64,000 nucleotides of DNA from Progne subis subis (lineage: Eukaryota; Chordata; Aves; Passeriformes; Hirundinidae). Position numbers and translations under genes: made by a program. This document shows, in pieces, positions 49,301 through 61,300 of this stretch. Location: contig JAKJHU010000038.1 in the NCBI GenBank assembly GCA_022316685.1, forward strand, positions 792,384 through 856,383. The letters are read 5' to 3'. Within the stretch, counting starts at the first letter, position 1, and each line of letters opens with the position of its first letter. A model generated the notes under the pieces. It saw only the letters and a list, made by a program, of their open reading frames with translations, made no database searches and was not told the DNA's origin.

Positions 49301-52300
49301 ACATCAACTCCAGTTAGTCTAAGCACTGCTCAATTGCCAAATCTACAGACAGTTACAGTAAACTCTATAGATTCTGCTGGTATTCAGCTGCATCAAGGAG
49401 AAAATGCTGGCAGTCCTGCAGGTATTTATTTTTCTCTTTTTGCGAAAGATTGTTTTTTATTACAGCATGTTGGTTTAAATGGTGATAATCAGAAAATCGT
49501 TGTCTTGCTATTGTAGCCTATGGAACATGATGGGTTAAACATGGTGATAGATTTTATTTGAAACTGCTGTTCCATTATAAACTGTAGTTGTAGGACTATG
49601 TCCTACCTCATTCCTTTTAGTAGGAGCTCATGTAACTCCCAAGTAGTCATATTAGTTAACAGCACTTCAGTGTTTGTGCTTAAAGGACTTAACCCTGGAG
49701 AAGATCTGTATACTAAATTGAAAAGGGACAAATCTGGCTATCAGCTACCACTCTTCCAAGGCATCAGTATCATTAACATACCCATTCTTCCTAGTCCTGA
49801 CTGGATGAAGTTTCTATGGAAAATCCAAATATTTCTGTTTATGCAATTTTTTTCCCCTTAAGGTTTTCAGACCCCCTGCGGTGCTGTTATTCATCTGCTT
49901 TTCATTAAATTAATTTCCTACTGCTTTACTATCAGTGTTACTATGATGTAGGAAAATTGTGTAAGCAGCAGTGAAACAAGCATGCAAATATCAAAATGGA
50001 GGCTGTCCTTAAGAGTATGTGTGAATTTTCAGTACTGTTTACTTGCATTATGTTTTAAAGTACAGTCATTAATTATGAATATCACAGTGTTTTATCTCAG
50101 TGGAGAAGAAATATTATTTTCTTAAAATAGGTGTTTCTTAATGTGAGGAAAAATAAACATGCCTGTTTATTTTTGGTGAATTTGACACACTGCATTCCAA
50201 ATTTCAGGGCATAACTACCTAAACAAAAAGAATAAGAGACAGTTGTGGTTCAGGAGATTTTGCTATACCAGAAGTTATTTAAACACTTTATTGAGTTGTG
50301 CCCAGGCTTGTTATGAGGGGCGAGTGAGCGGTAGAGGTCATTTGGGAGGGAACTCTTGCACAAAGTAGCTTGGGAATCACTGTTTTGCTGTAATCATGTG
50401 CTCCAGCCCTCTGGTTCATCATGATACTGAAGAATAAATATTTAAGTAAAACATGCATGGTTTGTATTGTATGTCTATTTAAGGTTGTGAGAAGAATGTA
50501 ATGTTAAGTGAGACATGCCTAGAAGACCTGCTGAGTTTTGTTTCAAAAGGCTACTGATTATAATACCTATATAGTTAGTGATACTGCTGTATTCTATGTC
50601 AAGAAGCTTGCTTTCCCATTTGAAATCTAAAATTTGAATTGAAAATAATATGTTGGGAGGTTTTTTAGTTCATTTTGTTTTGGATTTGACTTCTGTGTTT
50701 TGAACTTACCATCAAGTGAAGTTATTCAGATCTAGATAAGCCTACTCTTCGTCGCCTTCTACGCAACAGCACCAAAGGGATGTGCTCTGCTCACTGCATT
50801 TGCTCTTCTGTCTGATCTTGATTCTTAAATTTTCTGTTTGCAGTGACCACGGGAAGTCTTTGTTTGTCTCCATCACACATTGTTGCCTGTGAAGGTGTAG
50901 ACATCAGTAACAAAAAAGCATATGTTCTGTACATTAATACAGCTAAATTCAGATGTCAGAATCTAAGTCTCAGAAAATGAGGCCTTTACTAATTATTATT
51001 AGCTCTCTGGCTAATACAAGGAGGATTATTTCTGAGATGTATATTTTGTATAGGATCATGTAGCTAATGGTATTGCTTGTGGAGTAATGTAGGAGAACCT
51101 TGAGAAGAAGGATAGAGAGGAAAAGGCAAAAGAAAGCAAAAAAAATACCCCAAACCAGCTAGACACGTGAGAAAGAAGTTGAGTCTGTTCTGTAGTGTGT
51201 ATCATTTTTCCTGTTGATCGTTCCTGAGAGTGTTTCAATGGTAGTTTATAATAAAATGCAAAGGAGTTCCATCAAGCATCCTTTTAACTGTATCCTCCTA
51301 TAAGGAATTTCACATGGGAAGGCAAGAGACTAAATGGGAAATATGAAATGTGATTAAATAGGCAGAAGTACTAGATGAATAGCAGAAACTATTGCCTGAA
51401 GTGCGGAGCTGTAAACACCTGGTTATATTAAAGATAAGATGGAGATTTATAGTGACATCTTTCCTACTTGTCTAGGAATAGTGAAGGTATTGGAAGGTAT
51501 TAAAACTACCATTCCCTAAATTTGAGGAGAATGTAATTGTTTCCTTCCTTTATGTTAGAAGAAACTCACTTTTCCACAGTAATGATTAGTGTGACACTGC
51601 TTCTGACAGAATCAGACTGAATTATCTTGATTGAATTTCAGCGTTTTTTCTATATGCATCTGGTATTTTGTTTGAGAGAATCTTTTTCAGAGGTCTTCCT
51701 CCCCTTCTTATTTATAACCCCTCACAACCTTTATTCAGGTTGGAGAATAAATATGCAATTAGAAGGAGATAATGAAATCATAATGAGTTGTTTTCAGTCA
51801 AAAGTATATTGTTGTTTTGAAAATAAGGAAAACCAGTTAAATTTTAAATCGAAAGAAGAAGGTAAGTGGAAGAGACAGCGGAATGAGAGAAGTTAAAGTG
51901 TGTGAAGCTACTTGATTCCTTTTTTTTGCCAACTACTAATGAGTTTTGAAGCAAGATAAGAAAGGTTTCCCTGTATTTTCTCCCCAACCTGGCTAATGCA
52001 CTCCTTTCATACCAAGTAGAGTCAGACTGTTTTTTCTCTTTTCATTTAAGAAAATTTGTCTCCCTGAGGCAGAAATAAAAATAACATATTCCTAGTTTTG
52101 TGTCAGAGATGGCTGGTAATTATCTGAGGTCCAAATAATGTACTTTGTTCTGTTAGCATTGCAGCAGGAAAACCAGTTATGTTTTAGATTTTTGTTGTTA
52201 CAGCCCATTGTATGAGAGATGTTCTCCAAGGTTCACTCCCCAGGTAGGCAGGAGAGGACATCTGTACTGTGCTTGAGTGTGTGTGAGGAAAAAATGTCTT

Positions 52301-55300
52301 TAACTAGGTCCTACATTTTGTTTACGTGATGAGAAGCCATTGAAACCCTAATACAAAGCCAGTAACTTGGTCCTGTAAATATAGAGTTTTCTTTGAAAGA
52401 TGTCCAGTAATTATGCTTCTACCAATGTGTCCATTCTACCATGCACACATATGCATAGACCTGCCTTGCTGTGAGTTTGTTCTGAAAATTCTTGCCAGAG
52501 CTTGTTTTGTTTTAGGATGTTTATTAGAGCTCATTAATTTATTTGTGCTTAGTGTTGTGGTGACCAAAGGAAGGGTATTGGTTAGTCACAGCTGAAACTC
52601 TTCAGCATTGCTTTTCTATCAAAAAGCTGTATCAAATAGTATCTCTATATTAAGCACTGGGAGAGAGATACCTTTCTCACCTGTGTTTGGCTTCAGTCTT
52701 CTGGTCTTGAGAGGAAATTAAACCTGAGAAAGTTCTCTAGTAGTGTACTTCTTTTGTTGGCAGTTTGTAATAAAACAGTGCATTGTGTGTAACAAAAAGA
52801 GCCATTGAATGCACAGTTCACGTTACTCTTTAGTGTCTTGCCTGGTCAAGAAAAGTGGAGGTTTTTATTAGCATGCTTATATAGATTTCTTCTTCAAATA
52901 TTTCATATACCGTTGTGTGTATTTTGGAAAACTATCAGGTTTCAAGTGTAACTATTTGGCCTTCATGTTTCTGATCCTGTAAGTTTTGTGAGCTTGAAAG
53001 AATTTTTAAGTTACTGGATTTTCCCCCTGCCCCTAAGCCATTGTACCTCTGAAGGAAACTTGATGTTAATCAAATTCTAATTGTAATAGTGTCTCAGCTA
53101 ATTTATTCATGTACTGAATCAGTTTGGGATTGGTTATTTTCTGGGAAAAAAAAAAAAAAAAAAAAGCCAATTTTACCTGGTCTTACATAGGTTGCATAAC
53201 TTCTTATAGGATGCCAGATAAATTTTTATATACTTCTTTTGACCATTGCAGTAGCGCCTGAAGACACTAGCAAATGACCTGAAAGAAAGTAGCATTGGCT
53301 TGAGAATGGACTTTGCTTCTTATCAACTCAGACACACTCAGCTGGAAGATTCATTTATTTAAATAGAGAAAACCCCCTGCCCTACGAACAGTTTTCCATT
53401 GGTCTACAGCTGGAAATCAAGTCAAAGGGATTCCTTTCAAGAGCTGACTGAAGTGTCACTCCAAGACTGACTGAGGTCTTCGTTTCTATATCTCTCTCCT
53501 CAGCTCCTCTTCTGCAGGAGTGTACACAGCTACTTAAGGACCCTGCTGCCATTGACCTTAGAGAGTCAGGGCTGTTGCTAACTTAGAGCCAGCTGGTAGT
53601 GAGTGGGAGTGGTTGGCTCCTTGTGGCGGCAACTTCATTCCATTCCTGCCGGAATCTGACGTCTTTGTCATGCCGGAGTAATTTAGTTACTTTAAATTTG
53701 ACCAAAAAAATTGGCTGACAATTTTCAAGGTAAATAGTTGCCCAAGTGACAATTTATCTTTCATCTCCTGGCATCTTGTGAGGCTTTGGTCTAATATCTG
53801 TTTCCTAAAACAGTCTAAATGATGAAACAAACAAAATTAAAAATGAAGTATTCACAGTTTTACTTGCTGGGACAGTTGTTTCAGTGTTTTAGTGCTTCTG
53901 ATGAAGTAGTGCAGAATGCTGCTTAAAGCATAGCTTTCTTCCAGCATCTAGAACTTTTAAAAAAGTTTTGGCTGGTTTTCAGTGTTGCGCAACTTAGTTT
54001 TTTCTCTTTAAGTTTCAGTTTTTAACCTTGTTAATTTTAATTTCAATTATGCAATTTTTCCTTCTAAGGCATTCTTTATAAGAAGACTTTGAGACAAGGC
54101 CATGGCACCATTATAAAACAGAATCTAAAAAATAAAATAGTCTTATAAAATGTGTGAAGTAAACTGAAGCAATGATGTTAAGTAACTATTTTCATCTGAC
54201 AACATCTGTCTACGGCTATCCAATTTTCATTTGAGGCATTTAGTTTGCATGTTATAAAATCGAAACAGTTAAAAACAATTCTCCCCACTGGGTTTTTAAT
54301 ATGAAAATTAAATTGGAAACTGAGAAATATGAAAATTAGATTGGGATTTAAGTTAGTGCAGGAATTAGAGCTATTTATATACCAATCTTGAGTAAATAGT
54401 TTGCTGTCAGCATGCTTAAATTACATTCCTTATTTTAGCATCATTTTCAAAGGAAATTAATAAATTGTGGAAGAATTAGATGATCATGCTTGTATGTGTT
54501 TCATAGTCATGCTTAGCACACAGTGAATTATCTCACTTAAAGTTTGCAGAACTTCAGTTTGTCTGGCTAATTTTTTAGTGCAATATCTACTGTTGTGGAA
54601 TATAATCACATTTTTTCTTCAAAATCCTGAAAATACTGAATTGTTGCATCCTTGCTCTGTGTTAGTACTTCATGGGCTGATCTGCTCTTTGTTCCAAAAC
54701 AGCTCATTAATGAATTTTCTTACAGCTGGTGGTGGTTAGGTGAAAGTTTGTTGCATGTATGTTATTCTTAAGTAAATGTATGTTGTGTATGCTTTGTGTT
54801 TGAGGATGCAGTATAGATTCTCAGAGTTAAGGAGGTTAGCTTGAGTTACCTTAGTCTCAGATATCTCAGGATGTTCACAGAAGAATGCGTACCCAGTTTC
54901 AGGTACACATTCCTTTTGCATTTTTCAAATACCCTTTTTGCAAGATACTCTTGACACAAAATGAAAGCTCTCATACACCTGTGGGCATGTGTGGCAAGTA
55001 TCCGTGGAGTGAAGGCGGGCAGGGATTTTATTTCCAGTACTGCTACAACTTAAGAAGAAGGCTGGAACCTTGTCTTCCGTCTTTTTGCAGTCTCAGCACT
55101 CTAGGGCCATTGTTTCAGGTTCTGTGCAGTTTTCTTGCCTTTTGAATCTCCTGGCAGGATCATATACTTTGGTTCTCATCTCTGAGATCAGAACTGAACT
55201 TGTCAGTGCATCTGGCTCACAGAAAGTATCTGATGTTTCTACCAAGGACAATGACAGTCTTTTTATAAAGCCTGGAATATTCACCAGGACCCTAGCTGTG

Positions 55301-58300
55301 ATTGCCCTCTTGAAGATCAGGCTGGGTTGTCTTTTACTGCTTGTAGAAGAACCATGTTTTTTGAAAGGCAGTAATTTCAAGAGCAAAAGGAGATAAAAAT
55401 ATCCATTGTCAATGACATTGTCATAATTTATCATAGAGAAATGGTAGTTCTCAACCTGCATCGAAAATTTATGCCAGTATTTAATTCATGTATTCCAAGT
55501 ATGTTTTGTACTTAATTTAATCAAAGCGTTTTCCTGTATCCTAGTAAGACACTTGCTGTGTAGAACTCTCAAGTATATTACATCAACAAGTGTCATCATT
55601 GATTTAAATTTAAAAAATAGTTTTTAATCTAATTATTCACATAATCTCATTTTGAGTGCACTAATTCTGTCCCTGCTTCTTTAAGTCTTTGTTTACTCTT
55701 TTTCAGTATTATCACAGTATTAGCTTTTTTCTAACCCCCTGGAGCATTCACATGGCCTAAGGCTCGCAGCATTAAAACTGCAGAGAGCTCTTCTGCCTTC
55801 TCTTAAAAAGTGCCAAATGAAAATTATCCTAATCTGTTGATTTATTAAGTGTTCGCTTCGGTAGCTGTTTTTACATCTTCCTGACTTACTGTCAGTGGGA
55901 AGCTTTTCATTGTCGTCTAGCAGTAGGACAATTATTTGGCTTTTACCTAAATACAGGACAGAAACACTTACTGAACAATTCTGTTTTCTGAACAGTTTCT
56001 TCCTGAATTACTGCTGACAAGTTTGTTGTTTGACCCTAGCAGCAGTCTGATAATCTCCTATGTAGAATCACTTAGCCCTGCTGGTCAGAGAATTCTCTGT
56101 GTCCTCTTGCTTTCCTCACATATTTCTGGAGTTTGTGGTTTCTTCAGTGTTAAGCATGATTAACTCCTTTCCCCCCTATTTACTTAGACCCTCTTGTTAT
56201 CAGCTCTAAGTGCATGCTGCAGCAGGCATTACTGTCTCTAAGAATCCAGAATCTGTAGACAGCGCATCTCAAGGGAGCACAGCTACTGTAGGACAAGTAA
56301 CTGTTGCTTGATGCATAGTGTGTTCCTTGTGGTAGCATGATTTAAATACTTAAATGTTTGCTTTAGAATAATGTATAGGATGACTTGGAGGTACACCATG
56401 TGGCATTTCTTGCAAGGAAACAAATCTGTTGCTGTATTTCTAATCATTTTGCTGGTACTGCTTGAGTACTGTAAGGTCCTGCTCTTAGACTTGTACACAA
56501 CAGTTGTTTTGCCTCAGAAATTTAAAATCTGATTTAGAGCTATTGAATCTAGGGTGACAGTCTTTCTTCTGAGTTGAGGTTCACCAGCATTTTGAGATGA
56601 TGCTTTGCAGTGTACCTGATGTTGCCTTGTAATTTGTTGTGAAATAAAAATGTCTGAATTCACAACTTAAGATCTGGGGGCAAATCAGTGTAAAAATCAT
56701 TAATTCTGTTGAGTTTCCTGAAAGATTTGAACAGCTGGTCGACTAGCAGAGGGAGTTTTAATTTAGATAGTTCAGTTTAGATGGGATAGAACAAGAACAC
56801 CGTCTTAAGAAATTTAAATGTCTTTATTAAAAGCTTCCTCACATCTAGAGATTAAGGCAAGATGAGTCAAGATTCCAAGGAAATGTGGGTTGAACTGTAG
56901 AGAAAACAGTATGAGAAGATGGAAAGGAAGTGGGAATTAACATCTCTTTTCTTGGGAAAGGTAGGAAAGGAAGCCTCTATTTGGAAAAATAAACTATTAG
57001 AAACAATTGAAAATGGCAGTCAATTTTTGATTCTGTGAGGAAATTGGTGGGAAGCTATGTGCAGTGCTGCTGCAAATCTGTTTTCAGTTCAAAGACCATA
57101 TTTCTGCTTCTCAGATCAGGAACTTGTAAAGCTTGGCTTTACAAGTAAAAGGGCAGGGTAGCTTTCAGCATCTAGGAAAAGCAGCTAAACTAGGAGCTCG
57201 CAGTTTGCAGACTGTTATAATGTAATACTGAGTGTGCCTTTGTGACATTCTGCAAAGGCAGATAGAATAAAAAATTGCATCCTTTTCCTTTCTCAGTTCA
57301 CCCCTGTTTCTGTGGCTCTTGGGCAAAGTAATAACTTTTTTTGTAGATGAAGAAAATATCATGTTCCCAAGTCCGATTGGAAACAGACCAAGACAAAACA
57401 TGAAGCTTAGTTGATGCATTCATCTGATACCTGGAGAAGTAGGTAAATAACCTGGGTATATCAGTGGGCAGCAGTATTTCTCTCCACACTAGATTATAGT
57501 TCACATGTACTCAAGAATAGTTTAAACTGCATTTCCATCTGCATTGTTTCATCCTGTCAATTTAGTTACTCTTCTCTGAAACACTTTAAACAAATCTCTT
57601 ACTTACTGGTTTTATTTGCCAAATACACTCAATCTTGTTCCATATTGTAGCCAGCTCTGGGCTTTCTATGACTATGAAATACTACCATTGGAACAAAATT
57701 GTTCACCAAGATCCCAATTTCCATCTTGGAAAAGCCAAACCTAAACCAAATCTAGCGCACTAGACAGGAAGCAGAACTTGAACACAATATATGTTTTTCA
57801 AATCAGAATCTGTTGGCAGTTTAAAGCGATATCTTTGTCTAAAATTACCCTTCATACTTATCTAGAACTAAGCCTTGAACTTTAAGGGCATATAGAAATT
57901 CAAAAGCATGGAAATAAAAGAGTAGCGAAGAAAATGTAACCTTTATTTAGCCTGTTTTTAATAGGTAGAAGACAAAAGTTGCCTCAAATTTGCTAGTGTT
58001 TGCATCAGCTTGTCATGACTTTAGGGGTTATATGAATTCTTTTAGGCCTCTTTTTTTGCAGAGTTTATGTTAATTCTCTCAGTTGAGCCTGAATTAGAAT
58101 GGAGCACATGTAGAAGAACACCAAGGAGAAATGTAGTCTCTGGTATCTACATGAATTTTCATAATCTCAAATTCCATTGCATTGAAGAGCATGTAATCTG
58201 TAGCTCTTCTCCATGGTCTGGCCTTTCAATATCTTCGTGAGTGGCATCCCTCCTCCTTGCAAAAAATACTGCTGGAATTTTAACCTTATATCTTGCAATA

Positions 58301-61300
58301 ATGTAAAACCTATTTGGAGGGCAACAGACTCATTGGTTCTGAGAACCTAATTTATGGCAATCGCATTCACTGTGGGTTTTGGTAAAGTCCTCTCTCTGCT
58401 ATACTACATCCTGGAGAGGCTATATAAAGACTTTATCTATTTCTTTTAATTGTGTTTTGTTTAAAGTATAGTCTACATAGATAAGTATTATAAAGCCTTG
58501 TCTGTAAATTGCCGGTTTATGTTGTACTTTTTTGTGTGCCAGTAGTAGAAGATAGTTCTTCTGATGAATAACTAAAGCAATAGCTACGCTTTCTGCCTTA
58601 CCAAGATAACCAGAAAGCACAGCACAAAATTAAAAACACAGTACTACTTTGTCTTCATTTCAGTTTTGCATTCTTTAGAATAATGCTATAAGCTCTTGTA
58701 TATCTATGCAAATTATTGTCTTCTCCAGTATCCTCAACTGTTAGGAATGTTTTGTCTGTCCAGCTTTTTTTTTTTTTTTTGGTCCAAATAAGTTTCCCAA
58801 TTATGCATCTATCATTATAAGACTCTATGGTGCTGCAGTAATGGTGGTGATTGGGAGAAACTGGGAATAGAGTGATACTAATGAAAAAGGGGAAGGAACT
58901 CAGGACAAAAGTTTGTAAAGTGGAACAGAGATTGCATAGAAGGTAGAAAGTCATGGGTACTGGCATGCAGTAATAGACTTTTTGGACATGCTTCTGCTCT
59001 TAGTTACATCTCTATCATTGAGTGTGACTTTGGGAGGTCAGTGTAATAGGAGAAATCATATGGACTGTTTGACTACAGTAGTGGAGTTGGGTCTATGGGA
59101 GCGCAGATCCATACTCTAATTTGTTCACTCATCTTTGCATATCTCCCTTGAAGTATATTATGCAGTCTTAACGGAATTCAGCTACTGACTTTACAGGCAC
59201 ACTATATGCCACTGTGTAATGTTAGTGAGCTCATACTGAAATTACCTTCTTAGAACCGTGTATTATTTTATTAACAGTACTTTAATTCTTATTTTAAATA
59301 AAACCAGAATTTATACAGTGTACATTTTCTGCTACATTTTTTTGATAAAATAATTTTGAGTATAGTGTGTAACACGCAGTCCTAAAGAACTGGTTGGAGA
59401 CTTGCATTGGCTTGTGCTGGCAGACTTGCTGCCTTGCTGTATTTAAATTCCTATAATGTGCCCTTTTATGCAAGAGTGAATTGGGCTTTTGTTTTTTTCT
59501 AAAGTTGCTCTAAGTGAATGTATTAGTATACTTAGTAGTTGTTTGAAAGATAATTCTAAGAACCTTGGTTTATAGTGGTTTAATGTTTGCTTATATAAAA
59601 TTAATTTTATATATAACACACAGATAATAAAGTTATTTTTTTAACTCAGTCTCAGAAAATAACTTAATTTGATTGGAAAGGTAGTTTAGTGGCTCATGCA
59701 GACAACCCAAAGTCGCCACAGGTTTTCTAGGTCTTCACATGGAAGATCTTTATTATGGTGCTGTCTGATATTGTGAACTTGTGATGGTTACAGTGAAGCT
59801 CAGTGTTCACGTGACTTTGGGCAAGCTTACCACAGTAGTACCACGTGTGTAAAAAATCAGCAGATTTGAGTATGCTTGTTCCTGGATTCCCACAGCTCAG
59901 AGACTGTCATATTCATGCAAACTTAAATTTCTAGCACTGACTTTTGCAACCAAACCAGATAAACATTCTATGTTTCCCTGGTTTTGACATGGAATTCTCT
60001 TCCCAATGCAGTGATTTCCTAGGGAATTAGTTTAATTGTAGTTACATCAGTGTTGTAGGGTACAGGACAGTCCTGCATATGGTCCTGCAAAAGAAAGGCA
60101 AACTGTGATGTTGGGATGGCTGGGATGAGACTGTATTTAGCATCAAGAAAATTTTTGTGTAGTAATATCCTTTGTCTCTAAACAAATGAATGCTGGAGAT
60201 GATTTTGAAGGTAGACCAGGTAACTTTTACTCTTTGCATATTTTGCCATTGGTTTCTTTCCTGATCTCTGCTAGGACAGGATGCTCTTTATCATATGACC
60301 CAGCGCAGTTTTTCTTGTGTTTTATCACCAATCTGTGCAGCTTTGTCTTCATTACAAGGATATGATGGCAGATGCACTGACTCCCAGAAGGGACTTAGAG
60401 TGGCCGCGATGCTCAGTTAAGGTGTTCGTGTTTAAGGATAGAAGTCTACATGATAACTGAGTTTGTTTTGCTGAAAAAGCAGTCTCTTGAATGTGTCCAG
60501 AAAGATAGAAAGATGTTAGTTTGAAGCTTCAACAAAATTAAATAAATAAAAAAATAAAAAAACACTGTAAATTGTGTTTGTTTGCCTATTAGTTTGTGGT
60601 AGTGGTTATTAATTTTCACAGAAAAAATGCAAAGTAAACTACTCTGCTGAACCAAAGAAGGGGCTGGGGTTTAGCTTTCTGAAATGTTACATACAAAGTG
60701 TCTTTTTTGGGAATCCAGACTTTAAGTCCACTGGGAATACAGAGTAGTGTGAGGGGAAGATGTTCCTATTACAATGTAAATGTGTTAAACATTCGTTGTG
60801 GTGATGCTGTAATTAGTTTTTGGATTAGATTGAAGGCTCTGTAAGGGAGAGGGTACACATACTTGCAAATGTCTATCCTATAAGGAATAATTAGGAGGCA
60901 TTTTTGCATCCAGGAAACTGCTAAGGCCTATTTTGACTACTGGTCAAATATCAGAACATTGAAGTGGCTTATGTGTTGCTTGTCTCTGTCTAGTGCTGAA
61001 TAACATTCTTCCCTAAATGTTTTGTTTTCTATGTATTGTGCAGAAGACATACATTTCAGGTGAAAAGGGGAAATGGAACAAAAACATTAATTTATTTCTT
61101 TTCCTTGGATATTTCTCAGGTGAAAACCTTTTATTAGATTGATTTCTCACAGTACTTTGTATATCTCTGTGCATACTAAAAACTTCTGAAGACCATTTAG
61201 GAAGGCTGTTGCTACTACATGTGACGCTAACTCAGAAATGCTGTGAACACAGAAATGGCTACTCAGGATCATTTGAAACATGTGTTTATATTTTCTTCAA

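Noticed and set aside
48068..49516. Taking the large exon 4 frame as a complete 482-residue protein
   Set aside because: Its first codon is TTG inside an exon that continues from residue 83, and its last about 31 residues are intron 4.
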